The notes below the pieces were generated by a model, which searched no databases, had not been told where the DNA came from, and worked only from the letters and a program-made list of their open reading frames with translations. Both the position numbers and the translations under genes were made by a program. DNA of 31,832 nucleotides from Eggerthella sp. CAG:298 (GTDB lineage: Bacteria; Actinomycetota; Coriobacteriia; Coriobacteriales; Eggerthellaceae), in NCBI GenBank assembly GCA_000435675.1, contig FR895139.1, positions 1-31,832 of the forward strand. Reading direction: 5' to 3'. Below are positions 7,490 to 16,751 of the stretch, piece by piece (position 1 is the first letter of the stretch; every line of letters begins with the position of its first letter).

Positions 7490-8074
7490 CTACTCTCCTT
7501 GCATAAAGTTGGCACCCAGATGGAATGCCTCGAGGTTGATATCGATGGTCTTGGGCGGGACATTGTTACGAATGACCTCTTCCCAAAGGGAAAAATCGAA
7601 CGGAAGGCTCACGGCGAGCGCACCGAGCAGCACGACATTCGCGCATTTCGCCGTTCCTGCGCTGCGAGCGAGCTCGCTCGCAGGAATGAGCGTTGCTCCC
7701 AGCTCATCGAGACGCTCACGCGCACGAGCGGGCATCTCGGCCTTGCCCGTGAGCACAGGAAGCGGCTTGATCTCCTCATCGTTCACGACGAGCACGCCGC
7801 CTTCCTTCAGATAAGCAAGGTTGCGGAGCGCTTCGGTGGTCTCGAACGACACGATGTTATCAGCGCAGCCTTCGTCGCAGACCATCGTAGAAACGTTGTC
7901 GCCGAAGCGCACGACCGTGGTAACTGCGCCACCACGCTGTGCCATGCCATGAATCTCAGAAACCTTGCAGCACTTCCCTGCCGCACTCGCAACACGCGCG
8001 AGCAACGTGGCTGCGGTGATCGTTCCCTGGCCACCAACGCCGCAAAGCAGAATGGTGAATGTCTTATCGCTCAT
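7490..8074 (-). CDS. iorB: Indolepyruvate:ferredoxin oxidoreductase, beta subunit
   Basis: The 194-residue protein has the pyruvate:ferredoxin oxidoreductase gamma-type fold. GVGGQGTITAATLLARVA (about residues 10-27) and EIHGMAQRGGAVTTVVRFG are the two clear signatures. With IorA it forms the enzyme that oxidatively decarboxylates aryl-pyruvates (from Trp, Phe, Tyr) to aryl-acetyl-CoA with reduction of ferredoxin. The ATG at 8074 has GGGGAG 7-8 nt upstream. The longer open frame to 8224 overlaps iorA and is not used. It lies 13 bp after iorA, and ACT1 starts 2 bp after its stop. Confidence 0.94.
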   Translation of the reverse strand: MSDKTFTILLCGVGGQGTITAATLLARVASAAGKCCKVSEIHGMAQRGGAVTTVVRFGDNVSTMVCDEGCADNIVSFETTEALRNLAYLKEGGVLVVNDEEIKPLPVLTGKAEMPARARERLDELGATLIPASELARSAGTAKCANVVLLGALAVSLPFDFSLWEEVIRNNVPPKTIDINLEAFHLGANFMQGE

Positions 8075-8087
8075 ATCGCACTCCCCT

Positions 8088-9815
8088 CTACAAACGCTCG
8101 ATCGCATCGAACGCGCAGTACTGAGCGCACTGCGAGCATCCATTGCACATATCGGTATCGATCGACGAAAAGCCCGTTTCGCGATCGGTTGAAATTGCGG
8201 GGCATCCCAACGTGACGCACACACCGCAGCCCGTGCAGTTCCCGTTCACGTAGTACGGCTTGTCCTTCGTTTTTGAAAGCAGTACGCAAGGACCGCGGAA
8301 CACGATCACGTCAAGCTCGTCGCGGCCGAGCGCCTCTTTGAGCGCGCCGCGTACCGCATCACGATCGAACGCATCGACCACCTGCACGTGATCGACGCCG
8401 ATAGCATCAAGGATCACCGGCAGATTGAGCTCGTTGCTCTCGCGGTTTTGCAGCGTCACCCCATTGAACGGATTGCCTTGCTGGCCGGTCATGGCGGTCG
8501 TGCGATTATCGAGGATGCAGATCGTGCCAGCACCCTTGTTATATACCGTATTGATGAGGCTCGAAAGGCCAGAATGCGCGAACGTGGAATCGCCGATCAC
8601 ACCCACGATCGGACGATGGTCGCTTCCCGCCATTGCGAGCTCGAAGCCGTGCGCCATCGAAACAGAAGCGCCCATGTCGAGCGTGGTATCCATTGCTGAG
8701 AGCGGTGGCAGCGCACCGAGCGTATAGCAGCCGATATCGCCCGTGACGATGGCTTTGTTGCGTGCGAGCTCACGGAAAACGATACGATGAGGGCAGCCCG
8801 CGCAAAGAGCAGGAGGACGATTGGGAACATCGCCAGGAGTATCGAGGTGCGCAGGGGTTTCTTTCCCAAGAGCCCGCAGGATATCTTCAGGATGAACCTC
8901 TCCATCGGCAGGCAAGGGGTTAACAAATTCATCGAGCGCGATGCCGCATGAACGTACTGCATCCGAAAGATAGGTCGAAGCCTCTTCGACCACGTACACC
9001 TTATCCACGCTCTCAGCAAAGCGCGCGAGCGCGTCTGCGGGCAGTGGCCAAGTTACGCCCAGCTTGAAGATGCTCACGTCACCCAGAGCTTCCTTAACGT
9101 GCTCATAGACCGCACCAGCGCAGATGATACCGATGCTCGTATCGCCCTTCTCCACGCGATTGAACGGGCACGTTTCCACCCATTCCTTCAGCGTTTCAGT
9201 GCGCTTGACCACGACCTTACGGCGCGGTTTCGCAAAGGCGGGCATCATGACCCATTTGGTAGGATCGCTCTCGTAGGGCTTCTTCTCAACTTCGGTGCGC
9301 TCCCCCACTTCAACAGGGGTTTTCGTGTGCGAGATGCGTACGGTAGAGCGCATCATGAAGGGGACATCGAACTGCTCGGAAAGATCATAGGCACTGCGCG
9401 CGAAATCGAGCGCTTCCTGAGAATCAGCAGGCTCAAGAATGGGCACGAGCGAAGCCATGGCATAATAGCGGCTGTCCTGCTCGTTCTGCGAAGAGAACAT
9501 GCCCGGATCGTCGGCGGCGAGCAAGAGCACCCCGCCGTTAACGCCGGTATAAGAGGCAGTGAAGAGCGGGTCGGCGCACACATTCACGCCCACGTGCTTC
9601 ATCGTAACGAGCACGCGTGCACCCGCCGCAGAAGCGCCCATCGCAACCTCGAGCGCGACCTTTTCGTTCGGGCACCATTCCGCATAGACGCCGGGAAGCA
9701 TTGCGAAGGTTTCCATGGTCTCGGTGGAAGGTGTTCCTGGATAGGCAGTGCCAATATGGCACCCTGCCTCCCACGCACCACGCGCGATCGCTTCATTACC
9801 TGATAAAAATTCCAT
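8088..9815 (-). CDS. iorA: Indolepyruvate:ferredoxin oxidoreductase, alpha subunit
   Basis: The 575-residue protein starts with the POR N-terminal domain (GNEAIARGAWEAGC, then GTAYPGTPST). It continues to a TPP-binding C domain (GDIGCYTLGALPP, VGVIGDSTFAHSG) and ends with two [4Fe-4S] motifs, CTGCGVCVTLGCP and CNGCSQCAQYC. This is the complete IorA layout and near the usual length. The start ATG has AAGGAT about 6 nt upstream. Electrons pass from TPP through the clusters to ferredoxin. In this window Ech hydrogenase is a plausible ferredoxin user. The FHA gene lies 57 bp upstream on the same strand. Indolepyruvate versus phenylpyruvate preference cannot be judged. Confidence 0.95.
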   Translation of the reverse strand: MEFLSGNEAIARGAWEAGCHIGTAYPGTPSTETMETFAMLPGVYAEWCPNEKVALEVAMGASAAGARVLVTMKHVGVNVCADPLFTASYTGVNGGVLLLAADDPGMFSSQNEQDSRYYAMASLVPILEPADSQEALDFARSAYDLSEQFDVPFMMRSTVRISHTKTPVEVGERTEVEKKPYESDPTKWVMMPAFAKPRRKVVVKRTETLKEWVETCPFNRVEKGDTSIGIICAGAVYEHVKEALGDVSIFKLGVTWPLPADALARFAESVDKVYVVEEASTYLSDAVRSCGIALDEFVNPLPADGEVHPEDILRALGKETPAHLDTPGDVPNRPPALCAGCPHRIVFRELARNKAIVTGDIGCYTLGALPPLSAMDTTLDMGASVSMAHGFELAMAGSDHRPIVGVIGDSTFAHSGLSSLINTVYNKGAGTICILDNRTTAMTGQQGNPFNGVTLQNRESNELNLPVILDAIGVDHVQVVDAFDRDAVRGALKEALGRDELDVIVFRGPCVLLSKTKDKPYYVNGNCTGCGVCVTLGCPAISTDRETGFSSIDTDMCNGCSQCAQYCAFDAIERL

Positions 9816-9872
9816 ACGTGATCCTTGTTCGTATTTTCAAAAGATTCAAAAGACGAGATCTTGAAGGGGCGA

Positions 9873-10307
9873 TTATTCAACGAAACGAAGAACGAAGCAG
9901 CCGATCTGCAGAAGATCGCCTGGGTTCAACACCGCATTCTTGATCGCTTCGTTATTCACCCACACGCCATTGAACGAATCGCGGTCAGTGATGGTCCATT
10001 CGCCGTTGATCTTCTCCATTTCAGCGTGAACGCGCGAAACGGTCATATCGTTGAGCATCACGCCACATTGCGGAGAACGACCAATCTCGATGAAATCGCT
10101 CTCGAGCGGAAACACCAGACCTTCCTGCTTGCCATAGCACACGCGAAGCGATGCAGGTGCCTGATCGGCAGCATGAGCACGCTCACCTTCGGTATCGATG
10201 GATATCGCCTCGAATGCTTCGGTGGCATCTTGGAAATGGTAGCCGCACACCGAGCAGCGATCTCCATCATTGTTCGCTTCATTCATGCACACTGGACAGG
10301 TTGTCAT
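9873..10307 (-). CDS. Zinc-ribbon plus FHA-domain protein
   Basis: A small 144-residue protein. The N-terminal zinc ribbon has Cys 4, 7, 18 and 21 (CPVC, CSVC). The C-terminal FHA domain starts near residue 72, with conserved IGRSPQC (Gly 76, Arg 77), SRVHAE (Ser 91, His 94) and NGVWVN (Asn 113). FHA domains bind phosphothreonine, so it should be read by or linked to a Ser/Thr kinase, none of which is in the window. Between the domains is an acidic, Thr-containing linker (DATEAFEAI). It lies 27 bp after the dacF-like gene, suggesting a role near cell wall control. The link to wall synthesis is inference. Confidence 0.88.
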   Translation of the reverse strand: MTTCPVCMNEANNDGDRCSVCGYHFQDATEAFEAISIDTEGERAHAADQAPASLRVCYGKQEGLVFPLESDFIEIGRSPQCGVMLNDMTVSRVHAEMEKINGEWTITDRDSFNGVWVNNEAIKNAVLNPGDLLQIGCFVLRFVE

Positions 10308-10334
10308 ATGCTTCCCTCTTACCCCTCTATACGC

Positions 10335-11768
10335 TTAGCGCGCGGCATCGGCACCGTAGATGATCGGCATCGAGCTGACCACTTCGCTCTCAGCTTCCTT
10401 TGCTTGATCGCCGCCCGTAAGCCTGCTCCACCAGATGCCGATACCTTCAAGGAAGTTCGGACCGGCGCAGTCTTCTGCAGCAATAAGGTCGACCGTTTTG
10501 ATGATCTCGTTATTCTGGTAATAGTTTACCGTACCCACCTTGTCTCCCGCATGCACGGTGTTGGTAATGTCGTCGAAAACCACTTCTTGGCTCACATTTC
10601 CGTTATAGCGGAAGACCCCGACCGTCTCAGTCGGGTTTGCGATCGTTGCTTTGAAGGTCTTATCGAGCCAGCCTTTATGGCTCACATTCGCCACGACGGG
10701 CGCTTGGACCTCCTGGCCATTGAGCTGAAGCGTGACCACTTCGTCCGAAGAAGCCAGCGGAACATCGATCGTGTTGTCGTAGACCCAGTTCCACATGGTC
10801 GTGCAGTCGGTGAAGCGCTGCGCTTCTGTGCTCGAATGAAGCACGATCGCGTAGAGGGTCTCCCCATCGCGCTCGCAAGCACCCGCGAAGCACTCGCCCG
10901 CTTCTTCGGTGAAACCGGTCTTGATACCGCAAGCGCCTTCATAGACGCCGATCAGAAGATCGGTCGACTCGAGCTGAAGGTCGACCCAACCCTCTCCACG
11001 CTTCACTGAGATCGTGGTCTTCGGCGTTGCTACGACCGAACGGAAAAGCTCGTTTTCCATGGCAGCACGCGCCATGATGGAAACGTTCTGAGCACTGCAA
11101 TGCATATCCCCGCTGAACTGATCGTAATCAAGACCATGCGGATTGCTGAAATGCGCATCGTTCATACCGAGAGCGAGCGCCTTCTTGTTCATCGCATAGA
11201 CGAATGCATCGTAGCCATTCTGAGGCATCTCGTTCTCAGGAATGCTCTTGTCTTTCTGAAGCTCTTCCAAGATCTTCGGCCCGAGCGATTCAGCCAAGGC
11301 TTGACCTGCATCGTTGCCGGAAGGAATCATGAGCGCCTTGATCGCAGCTTCGAGCGTGAGCACATCGCCTGCTCTTAGCCCCGCAGTGGATTCACCGATG
11401 CTCGCCGCCTCTTGACTGACCGTGATCTCGGTCTGCGTAGGGTCTCCCCCATAGTCGAGCGCAACGAGCGCGGTCATGATCTTCGTGATGGATGCGATGT
11501 GAACTTGATCATACGCGTTACGCGCAAAGTAGATCGTACCATCGCTGGAAACGAGATAGGCGTATTCGGCGACGATGTTCGGTGCTTGAGCAGCGGTGAA
11601 GCCTTGCTCCTCGATGGTCTGACCGAGCACCACATCGGAATTGCGCACTTCAGCCTGGGCGATGCACGGACAAAGCGCGACGCTCAGGGCAAACGCAAAT
11701 ACGCAAGCAAAGATGCCTGCGTATTTGGTCCGTGTTCTATCAAGGATATGCGACCTAGTCGAGCGCAT
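10335..11768 (-). CDS. dacF: D-alanyl-D-alanine carboxypeptidase, peptidase S11 (DacF-like)
   Basis: A penicillin-binding protein that trims the terminal D-Ala of peptidoglycan stem peptides outside the membrane. All three active-site motifs are present: SITK (about residues 93-96), SGN (about 150-152) and KTG (about 283-285). The N-terminus is a basic stretch followed by a hydrophobic core ending in AQA near residue 39, a signal peptide. The C-terminal part is the PBP5-like beta domain, with an amphipathic end that could dock on the membrane. I chose ATG 11768 because GAGG lies 6 nt upstream; it overlaps the ACT2 gene by 14 nt. Earlier ATGs at 11774 and 11810 are less well supported. Confidence 0.93.
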   Translation of the reverse strand: MRSTRSHILDRTRTKYAGIFACVFAFALSVALCPCIAQAEVRNSDVVLGQTIEEQGFTAAQAPNIVAEYAYLVSSDGTIYFARNAYDQVHIASITKIMTALVALDYGGDPTQTEITVSQEAASIGESTAGLRAGDVLTLEAAIKALMIPSGNDAGQALAESLGPKILEELQKDKSIPENEMPQNGYDAFVYAMNKKALALGMNDAHFSNPHGLDYDQFSGDMHCSAQNVSIMARAAMENELFRSVVATPKTTISVKRGEGWVDLQLESTDLLIGVYEGACGIKTGFTEEAGECFAGACERDGETLYAIVLHSSTEAQRFTDCTTMWNWVYDNTIDVPLASSDEVVTLQLNGQEVQAPVVANVSHKGWLDKTFKATIANPTETVGVFRYNGNVSQEVVFDDITNTVHAGDKVGTVNYYQNNEIIKTVDLIAAEDCAGPNFLEGIGIWWSRLTGGDQAKEAESEVVSSMPIIYGADAAR

Positions 11769-12177
11769 ACACATCCTCAGGCTTGCAGACTTCGAATCCT
11801 TCTGCAGCAAGCTTCACGTCGAGCGCCGGATCGGCCACCTTCAAGATATCGATCGCATGATCGCCTACCATGAAGCAGTGCGCGTATTCGACGTTGATAT
11901 CTTTATCATCGAGATAATCGAAGAGCTTCGAAAGCGATCCAGGAACGTTGGGTACCTTGACCGCAACGACATCGATCAACTTCGCTTGATAATCTGCCTC
12001 ACGCAAGATGCGGCACGCTTTCTCAGGCGTGTCGCAGAAGATGCGCAAGATGCCAAAATCCTTCGTGTCCGCCAAGAACATCGCCTGCATGTTAATGCCG
12101 GCTTCAGCGATCGTGCGGATAGCGGAGGCCAAACGGCCTTCGCGGTTTTCAAGGAATACCGTTAATTGAGAGATCAT
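11755..12177 (-). CDS. Tandem ACT-domain regulatory protein, copy 2
   Basis: The 140-residue protein has two ACT repeats: about residues 3-65 (QLTVFLENREGRLASAIRTI) and about 70-135 (VVAVKVPNVPGSLSKLFDYL). It is a paralogue of the protein at 7074-7487. Its ATG overlaps the paaK2 stop by one base (TAATG), so the two are translationally coupled. This supports a functional pair of ligase and amino-acid sensor. The ligand is unknown. Confidence 0.9.
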   Translation of the reverse strand: MISQLTVFLENREGRLASAIRTIAEAGINMQAMFLADTKDFGILRIFCDTPEKACRILREADYQAKLIDVVAVKVPNVPGSLSKLFDYLDDKDINVEYAHCFMVGDHAIDILKVADPALDVKLAAEGFEVCKPEDVYALD

Positions 12178-13484
12178 TATTTCAGTCCTTCCCTCAGGTC
12201 GATGATACGTTTTGCTTTGCCTTCGGAGCGCTCGATGGTCTTCGGTTCAACGATCTTCACCTCGACTGCGATCTGCAGATTCTCCTTGAGCGCCTTTTCG
12301 AGGTCCTTCTTGAGCTTCTGCAAGCGAGCCACTTCGTCGAAGGGGAAATCAGGCACGGTCTCGACCTGCAGTTCCACATGGTCAAGCGCACCGCGCGTGG
12401 TAAGGATGAGCTGGTATTGAGAAACGATCTCGGGGAACGAGACGATCTCTTCCTCGATCTGCGACGGGAAGACGTTCACACCACGAAGGATCATCATGTC
12501 ATCAGTACGTCCCGTGATGCGATCCATGCGACGGAAGGTACGCCCGCATTCGCACTGACCAGTGATGATGCGAGAGATGTCGCGCGTACGATAGCGAATG
12601 AGCGGCGAGCATTCCTTGGAGAGCGTGGTCATGACCACTTCGCCCCATTGCCCATCAGGCACGGGCTCGAGCGTCTGCGGATCGACGATCTCGATGATGA
12701 AATGATCCTCGCATACATGCAGACCATTCTGCGCTTCACACTCGCAAGCCACACCAGGGCCCATGACCTCGGAAAGACCATAGATATCGTAGACCTGGAT
12801 ACCGAGCTTGTCTTGGATCTCTGAGCGCATGCCCTCAGAGCAGGGCTCTGCACCAAGGATGCCTGCATGGATCTTGAATTCTTCTGCCGGCTTGTAGCCC
12901 TCTTCGATCGCCACATCAGCGATGTTGAGCGCATAAGAAGGCGTGCACGCGAGCACGTCGACACCGAAGTCTTTCATGAGACGCACCTGGCGTTTCGTAT
13001 TGCCAGTGGACATGGGAAGCACGGTAAGACCACCACGTTCGCCGCCCTGGTGAGCGCCAAGACCACCCGTGAACAGGCCATAGCCATAGGCAACTTGCAG
13101 CACGGCATCGGGGCCACAATCTGCTGCATAGAGGAAGCGGGCAAAGCAATCGCCCCACACTTCAAGGTCTTTTTCAGTGTAACCAACCACGGTTGCCGTG
13201 CCTGTTGTGCCCGAAGAGCAGTGAATGCGAGCGACCTCGCTTTGCGGCACCGCGAACATGTCGAACGGATAGGCGTCGCGCAAGTCCTGCTTCACCGTGA
13301 ACGGGAATTTGCGCAGATCGTCGAGCGAGGTGATGTCTTCAGGTTTAACGCCTGCTTCATCGAACGACTCACGATAGAAGGGAATGCGCTCATAGACATA
13401 AGCGACCAACTTCTGAAGACGCTCAAGCTGAAGTGCGTCAAGCTCCTCACGTGGCATTGTTTCTAGTTCGGGCTGGTAGTACAC
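12177..13484 (-). CDS. paaK: Phenylacetate-CoA ligase family protein (PaaK), copy 2
   Basis: A 435-residue AMP-forming ligase. SSGTTGTA (about 90-97) is the phosphate loop, with Thr where copy 1 has Lys. YGLSE (about 235-239), RYRTRDIS, GRTDDMM and the C-terminal GKAKRIID with its Lys are all present. The GTG at 13484 is chosen because AAAGGAG sits 5 nt before it; ATG 13499 and GTG 13505 lie too close to or before that site. It begins 17 bp after the vanW-like gene. The two PaaK copies differ clearly in sequence and may act on different aryl acids. Confidence 0.92.
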   Translation of the reverse strand: MYYQPELETMPREELDALQLERLQKLVAYVYERIPFYRESFDEAGVKPEDITSLDDLRKFPFTVKQDLRDAYPFDMFAVPQSEVARIHCSSGTTGTATVVGYTEKDLEVWGDCFARFLYAADCGPDAVLQVAYGYGLFTGGLGAHQGGERGGLTVLPMSTGNTKRQVRLMKDFGVDVLACTPSYALNIADVAIEEGYKPAEEFKIHAGILGAEPCSEGMRSEIQDKLGIQVYDIYGLSEVMGPGVACECEAQNGLHVCEDHFIIEIVDPQTLEPVPDGQWGEVVMTTLSKECSPLIRYRTRDISRIITGQCECGRTFRRMDRITGRTDDMMILRGVNVFPSQIEEEIVSFPEIVSQYQLILTTRGALDHVELQVETVPDFPFDEVARLQKLKKDLEKALKENLQIAVEVKIVEPKTIERSEGKAKRIIDLREGLK

Positions 13485-13501
13485 AACCGCTCCTTTCATT
13501 C

Positions 13502-16087
13502 TCACTCGCTCGAAGGTTCGGCTGAACCCTGAACTTTAACTTCGTTCTTCGGTTGATAATTCGAATGGAATTCTTTCTCTTGAATTATATTGCCATTACG
13601 GTCTTTGACTGTGCGGACAATCGTAATCGAGCGCCCATTAGCGCCAGAGGACTCGATGAACTCCGTGCCGATAGGATAATCGGGGTCTTTGCGCACCACC
13701 GTGCGATAGGGCTCGCCTTCTTCCCACTCGCCATAAACGGTCGTTACCTCATATCCTGGGTCGACACCGTAGAGCGTGGCGCTGACCGATGAATTGGTAT
13801 AGCTCATGCGCAGCAGCACATCGGATTCCGTGTCATTTCGCCACACCAGATCGATATCAGGGTAGGCGATGGCTGCGTCGCGTCCTTCGGGATAGCTCGC
13901 GATATAGAGCGAATGATTGTTGCGCCGCTCGATCGGGTAGCCCGCTTCATAGACCGCATTGAACACCGTAGTGGCCACCTGGCAGATGCCGCCACCGATC
14001 GCATCGGAGTATTCGCCGCCGATGATAGCGCCAGCACCTTGGTAACCCTTTTCTGGTGTTGCCTCACCCGCGAGCGCCAGGAACGACCAGGTCTCCCCCG
14101 CCTTGCAGATCGAGTTGTTGAGCGCATCGGCTGCCACGTGGATATTGTTGTTGCGCGCTTCTGCGCCTGAAGCATAGCGCGTGGTATAGGAGGATATTTC
14201 AGTGATGAGGCCATAATCGAGCGCCTCTTCGAAGCTCATCGATTCAGGGATCTGCGCGGAAACAACCTGGAGTTCTGCTGCAGTCGTTTTCTCGTTGGAC
14301 GAGAAGAACGTTTCGTTCAGGTGCGCGATCGCTTCGGAGACCTGCGGCACCGAGCCGGTCGCATTGGTGCTTACGGTGATGTTGCCGCCCTCGTTCGTGA
14401 AGTGCACAAGATAATCTGACCCACCATAGCTGAACCCGAACCCTTGGATGATCTTGGGGTTAGCTTTCGCGCCATCGAAGAGCGGCACGAGTGTGAATGC
14501 ATCCCCCTCCTGCTTCACCTCGGTCTTGATCCATTCGGCAAGCACGTTCTTATCTGCAAAATAGCTCTTGTCCTCATAGGTGAAATTGGCCCCGCAAGGG
14601 ATCGAGGCGTTGACCTCATCCGCACACGCCTGCGCCTTATCGTGATCGATCTGGATGGCGACATCGTGCATGTCGATGATGAAGCGCGATTCGCCCTCAG
14701 CCTCGAGAAGGGCCTGATTCAGCCGATCGATGAGCCATTCTACGGACACCTCATAGCCATCGTGCCCGTCGGTCACTTGTGCATGCGCATCCTTCATCTC
14801 GATGTTGAAGTTGACCATCTTACTTCCGAGCGCATCGATGATCTCGTCACGAAGAGCTTCGAGCGAAGTCTCGTTGAACGTGCAAACTGGTTTGATATCA
14901 TGTCCCGAGAACTGGGCTGCCAAGCGTGCGAAGAACCCACCATCGCTCCGTCCGACTTCATAGGCGGCTTTGGCGTAGGCAGCTGGATCGAACGTTGCAC
15001 CTATAAGAGGCGCGTTCACCGTCCAGCGATCACGCGAAGAGAGCGATTCTTCGTAGGATATCTGCTTTTCGAGCGATTCGTTGCGTTGCTGCTCTTCCTC
15101 GGAGCGCTGCGCGGCTTGCTCGTTAGCACAGAAGACCACCGCATTGCTGTTGAAACGAGGTTCGTATTCCTGCGAGATGAGCGCGGTTGCTTCTTCGGGC
15201 GTCTTTCCAGAAAGATCGATGTTTCCCACGCTCACGCCCTGGTAGATGCGATTCATCGTGGCAAGCGAATCGATGCCTCCCGCAACCACTAACACAAGAA
15301 CCACCACGAGCGCGACCGAAAGCGCCTTGCTCTTCGACCACAGCCAGGCGCATCCGCCTGCCAATCGCGCGAACACGCCCGCTCCTCCTGAAGAGCCCGA
15401 ACCCTTTCCTCCAGAGGGCTTCATGGGGTTCTTCAGCACATTATGCGGGATCCCCTGTTCACCTCCAAGCACGTTGTTCGTCTGATCTGCCTGCGAACGA
15501 CGCTTGCCTTCTGCGCGTGATCGGCGCGCAGACTGTGCAGTTCCCCTGCGCGCACGCGCATTCGTTGAGGGCGAAGTGTCTTCTGTTTGAGGTTCATCTT
15601 TTGACACTGCAGTACGCCTGGCCGTGCGCATGAGTGTATCGGCACGAGCAGGACGCGCAGATGAACGCTGAGCACCTCCTGAAAGAGACGAGCGCTCTTG
15701 CTGCGTTGCAGCCGTGCGTGCCTGCAGCCGCTGCCGCGCTGCATCACGGCTCTCTTGCGCAGGATCGATCTCAGGTTCTCTGCGAGACGGACGGGCGCTC
15801 GTGCGCGCTTGCGATCCGCGCTGAGCATCTCTGCGTGAGCGAACGCTCGATTCTTGCGAGCGCGAGCTGCGCGAAGAGCTCGCGTCTCCGCTGATGCGTG
15901 AAGGACGCCCCTCCGAAGCGCTGCTCCCGCCTCGTGCCGCACGTGCCGCACGCCCGCTTTGACTTACAGACTCCTCGCGAGAGGATGAGGCAGCGCGCGA
16001 GGTACGTGAGGAGCGCATGCTGGATCTGTCTTGATCGCGTCGAGCAGGCGAAGAAGCCGCTCCTTGCGCATCGCGCTTCCTAGCCAT
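13502..16087 (-). CDS. VanW-family cell wall protein with long Arg/Ser-rich cytoplasmic tail
   Basis: An 861-residue membrane-anchored protein. Residues 1 to about 245 are low-complexity and rich in Arg, Ser and Ala. One transmembrane segment follows at about 254-272 (ALSVALVVVLVLVVAGG). The outer part has YoaR-like peptidoglycan-binding modules, the VanW domain at about 615-765 (GETWSFLALAG, GGGICQVATTVFNAVYEAG, ERRNNHS), and a short G5-like beta end. The molecular role of VanW is not established; it is linked to envelope and vancomycin-resistance loci. ATG 16087 has GGAGAG 5 nt upstream and overlaps the pgsA end by 8 nt. The long tail is much more than most family members carry. Confidence 0.9.
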   Translation of the reverse strand: MARKRDAQGAASSPARRDQDRSSMRSSRTSRAASSSREESVSQSGRAARAARGGSSASEGRPSRISGDASSSRSSRSQESSVRSRRDAQRGSQARTSARPSRREPEIDPAQESRDAARQRLQARTAATQQERSSLSGGAQRSSARPARADTLMRTARRTAVSKDEPQTEDTSPSTNARARRGTAQSARRSRAEGKRRSQADQTNNVLGGEQGIPHNVLKNPMKPSGGKGSGSSGGAGVFARLAGGCAWLWSKSKALSVALVVVLVLVVAGGIDSLATMNRIYQGVSVGNIDLSGKTPEEATALISQEYEPRFNSNAVVFCANEQAAQRSEEEQQRNESLEKQISYEESLSSRDRWTVNAPLIGATFDPAAYAKAAYEVGRSDGGFFARLAAQFSGHDIKPVCTFNETSLEALRDEIIDALGSKMVNFNIEMKDAHAQVTDGHDGYEVSVEWLIDRLNQALLEAEGESRFIIDMHDVAIQIDHDKAQACADEVNASIPCGANFTYEDKSYFADKNVLAEWIKTEVKQEGDAFTLVPLFDGAKANPKIIQGFGFSYGGSDYLVHFTNEGGNITVSTNATGSVPQVSEAIAHLNETFFSSNEKTTAAELQVVSAQIPESMSFEEALDYGLITEISSYTTRYASGAEARNNNIHVAADALNNSICKAGETWSFLALAGEATPEKGYQGAGAIIGGEYSDAIGGGICQVATTVFNAVYEAGYPIERRNNHSLYIASYPEGRDAAIAYPDIDLVWRNDTESDVLLRMSYTNSSVSATLYGVDPGYEVTTVYGEWEEGEPYRTVVRKDPDYPIGTEFIESSGANGRSITIVRTVKDRNGNIIQEKEFHSNYQPKNEVKVQGSAEPSSE

Positions 16088-16739
16088 GAGTGCTCTCCGA
16101 TGAAGCTTGCGCAAGCTTGCGCGCTTTCGCTGATCGAGCACCTTTGATACCAGCATAAAGATAGTAGGACGTGGTGAAAATATTCAAGATAAGACCGGCA
16201 TACACGAACCAAAATCCCCACGAATACTGCGCAGCCGAGAAGCCTGGCAGCCAAGAGAAATCGCATACGCCCAACCCTGCGAAGAGCGGGAAGTTCAGAA
16301 GCACGCCCACGAAGCCGATGTAGAGAAACGTAGTGGCAACCTTGCCCGCGTAGATAACGGGCACGCGCACCTGATAGCGCTTCAAGATATAGCCGCCACC
16401 AATGAGCAAGATAAGATCGCGAATGACCACGAAGAGGATGATCCAGAGCGGCAAACGCCCCACCAAGAATAACCCGAGCACGCCCGAGATCATGAGCAAA
16501 CGATCGACCGCAGGATCGAGCAACTGACCCAAACGAGAGACTTGGTTCGTGCGGCGCGCGACCTGACCATCGACCCAGTCGGTCGATGCCGCGATCGCAA
16601 AGAGCAGCGTGGCAGCAAGGTTCAGGTCATGAAAGAGCAACACGAGGAAGATAGGGATCATGAGCAGGCGAATGAACGAGATAAGATTCGGCAGCGTGAA
16701 GATCTTGTTCGACACCTCGTAGGACTCGTTCGCGCCCAT
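16080..16739 (-). CDS. pgsA: CDP-alcohol phosphatidyltransferase (PgsA-like)
   Basis: A 219-residue integral membrane protein with about six hydrophobic segments. The family active-site motif is complete between residues 54 and 79: D-WV-DG-QV-AR, eight residues, then G-QLL-D-PAV-D. The closest role is CDP-diacylglycerol:glycerol-3-phosphate phosphatidyltransferase, which makes phosphatidylglycerophosphate. Other CDP-alcohol transferases share the motif, so the acceptor is not certain. GGGAGAG precedes the ATG. It is the first gene of the long minus-strand run, and a hairpin separates it from the ech genes upstream. Confidence 0.88.
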   Translation of the reverse strand: MGANESYEVSNKIFTLPNLISFIRLLMIPIFLVLLFHDLNLAATLLFAIAASTDWVDGQVARRTNQVSRLGQLLDPAVDRLLMISGVLGLFLVGRLPLWIILFVVIRDLILLIGGGYILKRYQVRVPVIYAGKVATTFLYIGFVGVLLNFPLFAGLGVCDFSWLPGFSAAQYSWGFWFVYAGLILNIFTTSYYLYAGIKGARSAKARKLAQASSESTHG

Positions 16740-16751
16740 GCGCTCTCTCCC

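Noticed and set aside
9825..11009. Long plus-strand open frame (394 codons) opposite FHA and dacF
   Set aside because: It is antisense to two genes with clear motifs, has no family signature, and reflects codon bias.
14444..15292. Plus-strand open frame of 282 codons opposite the VanW gene
   Set aside because: No ribosome site or domain; the VanW frame is well supported.
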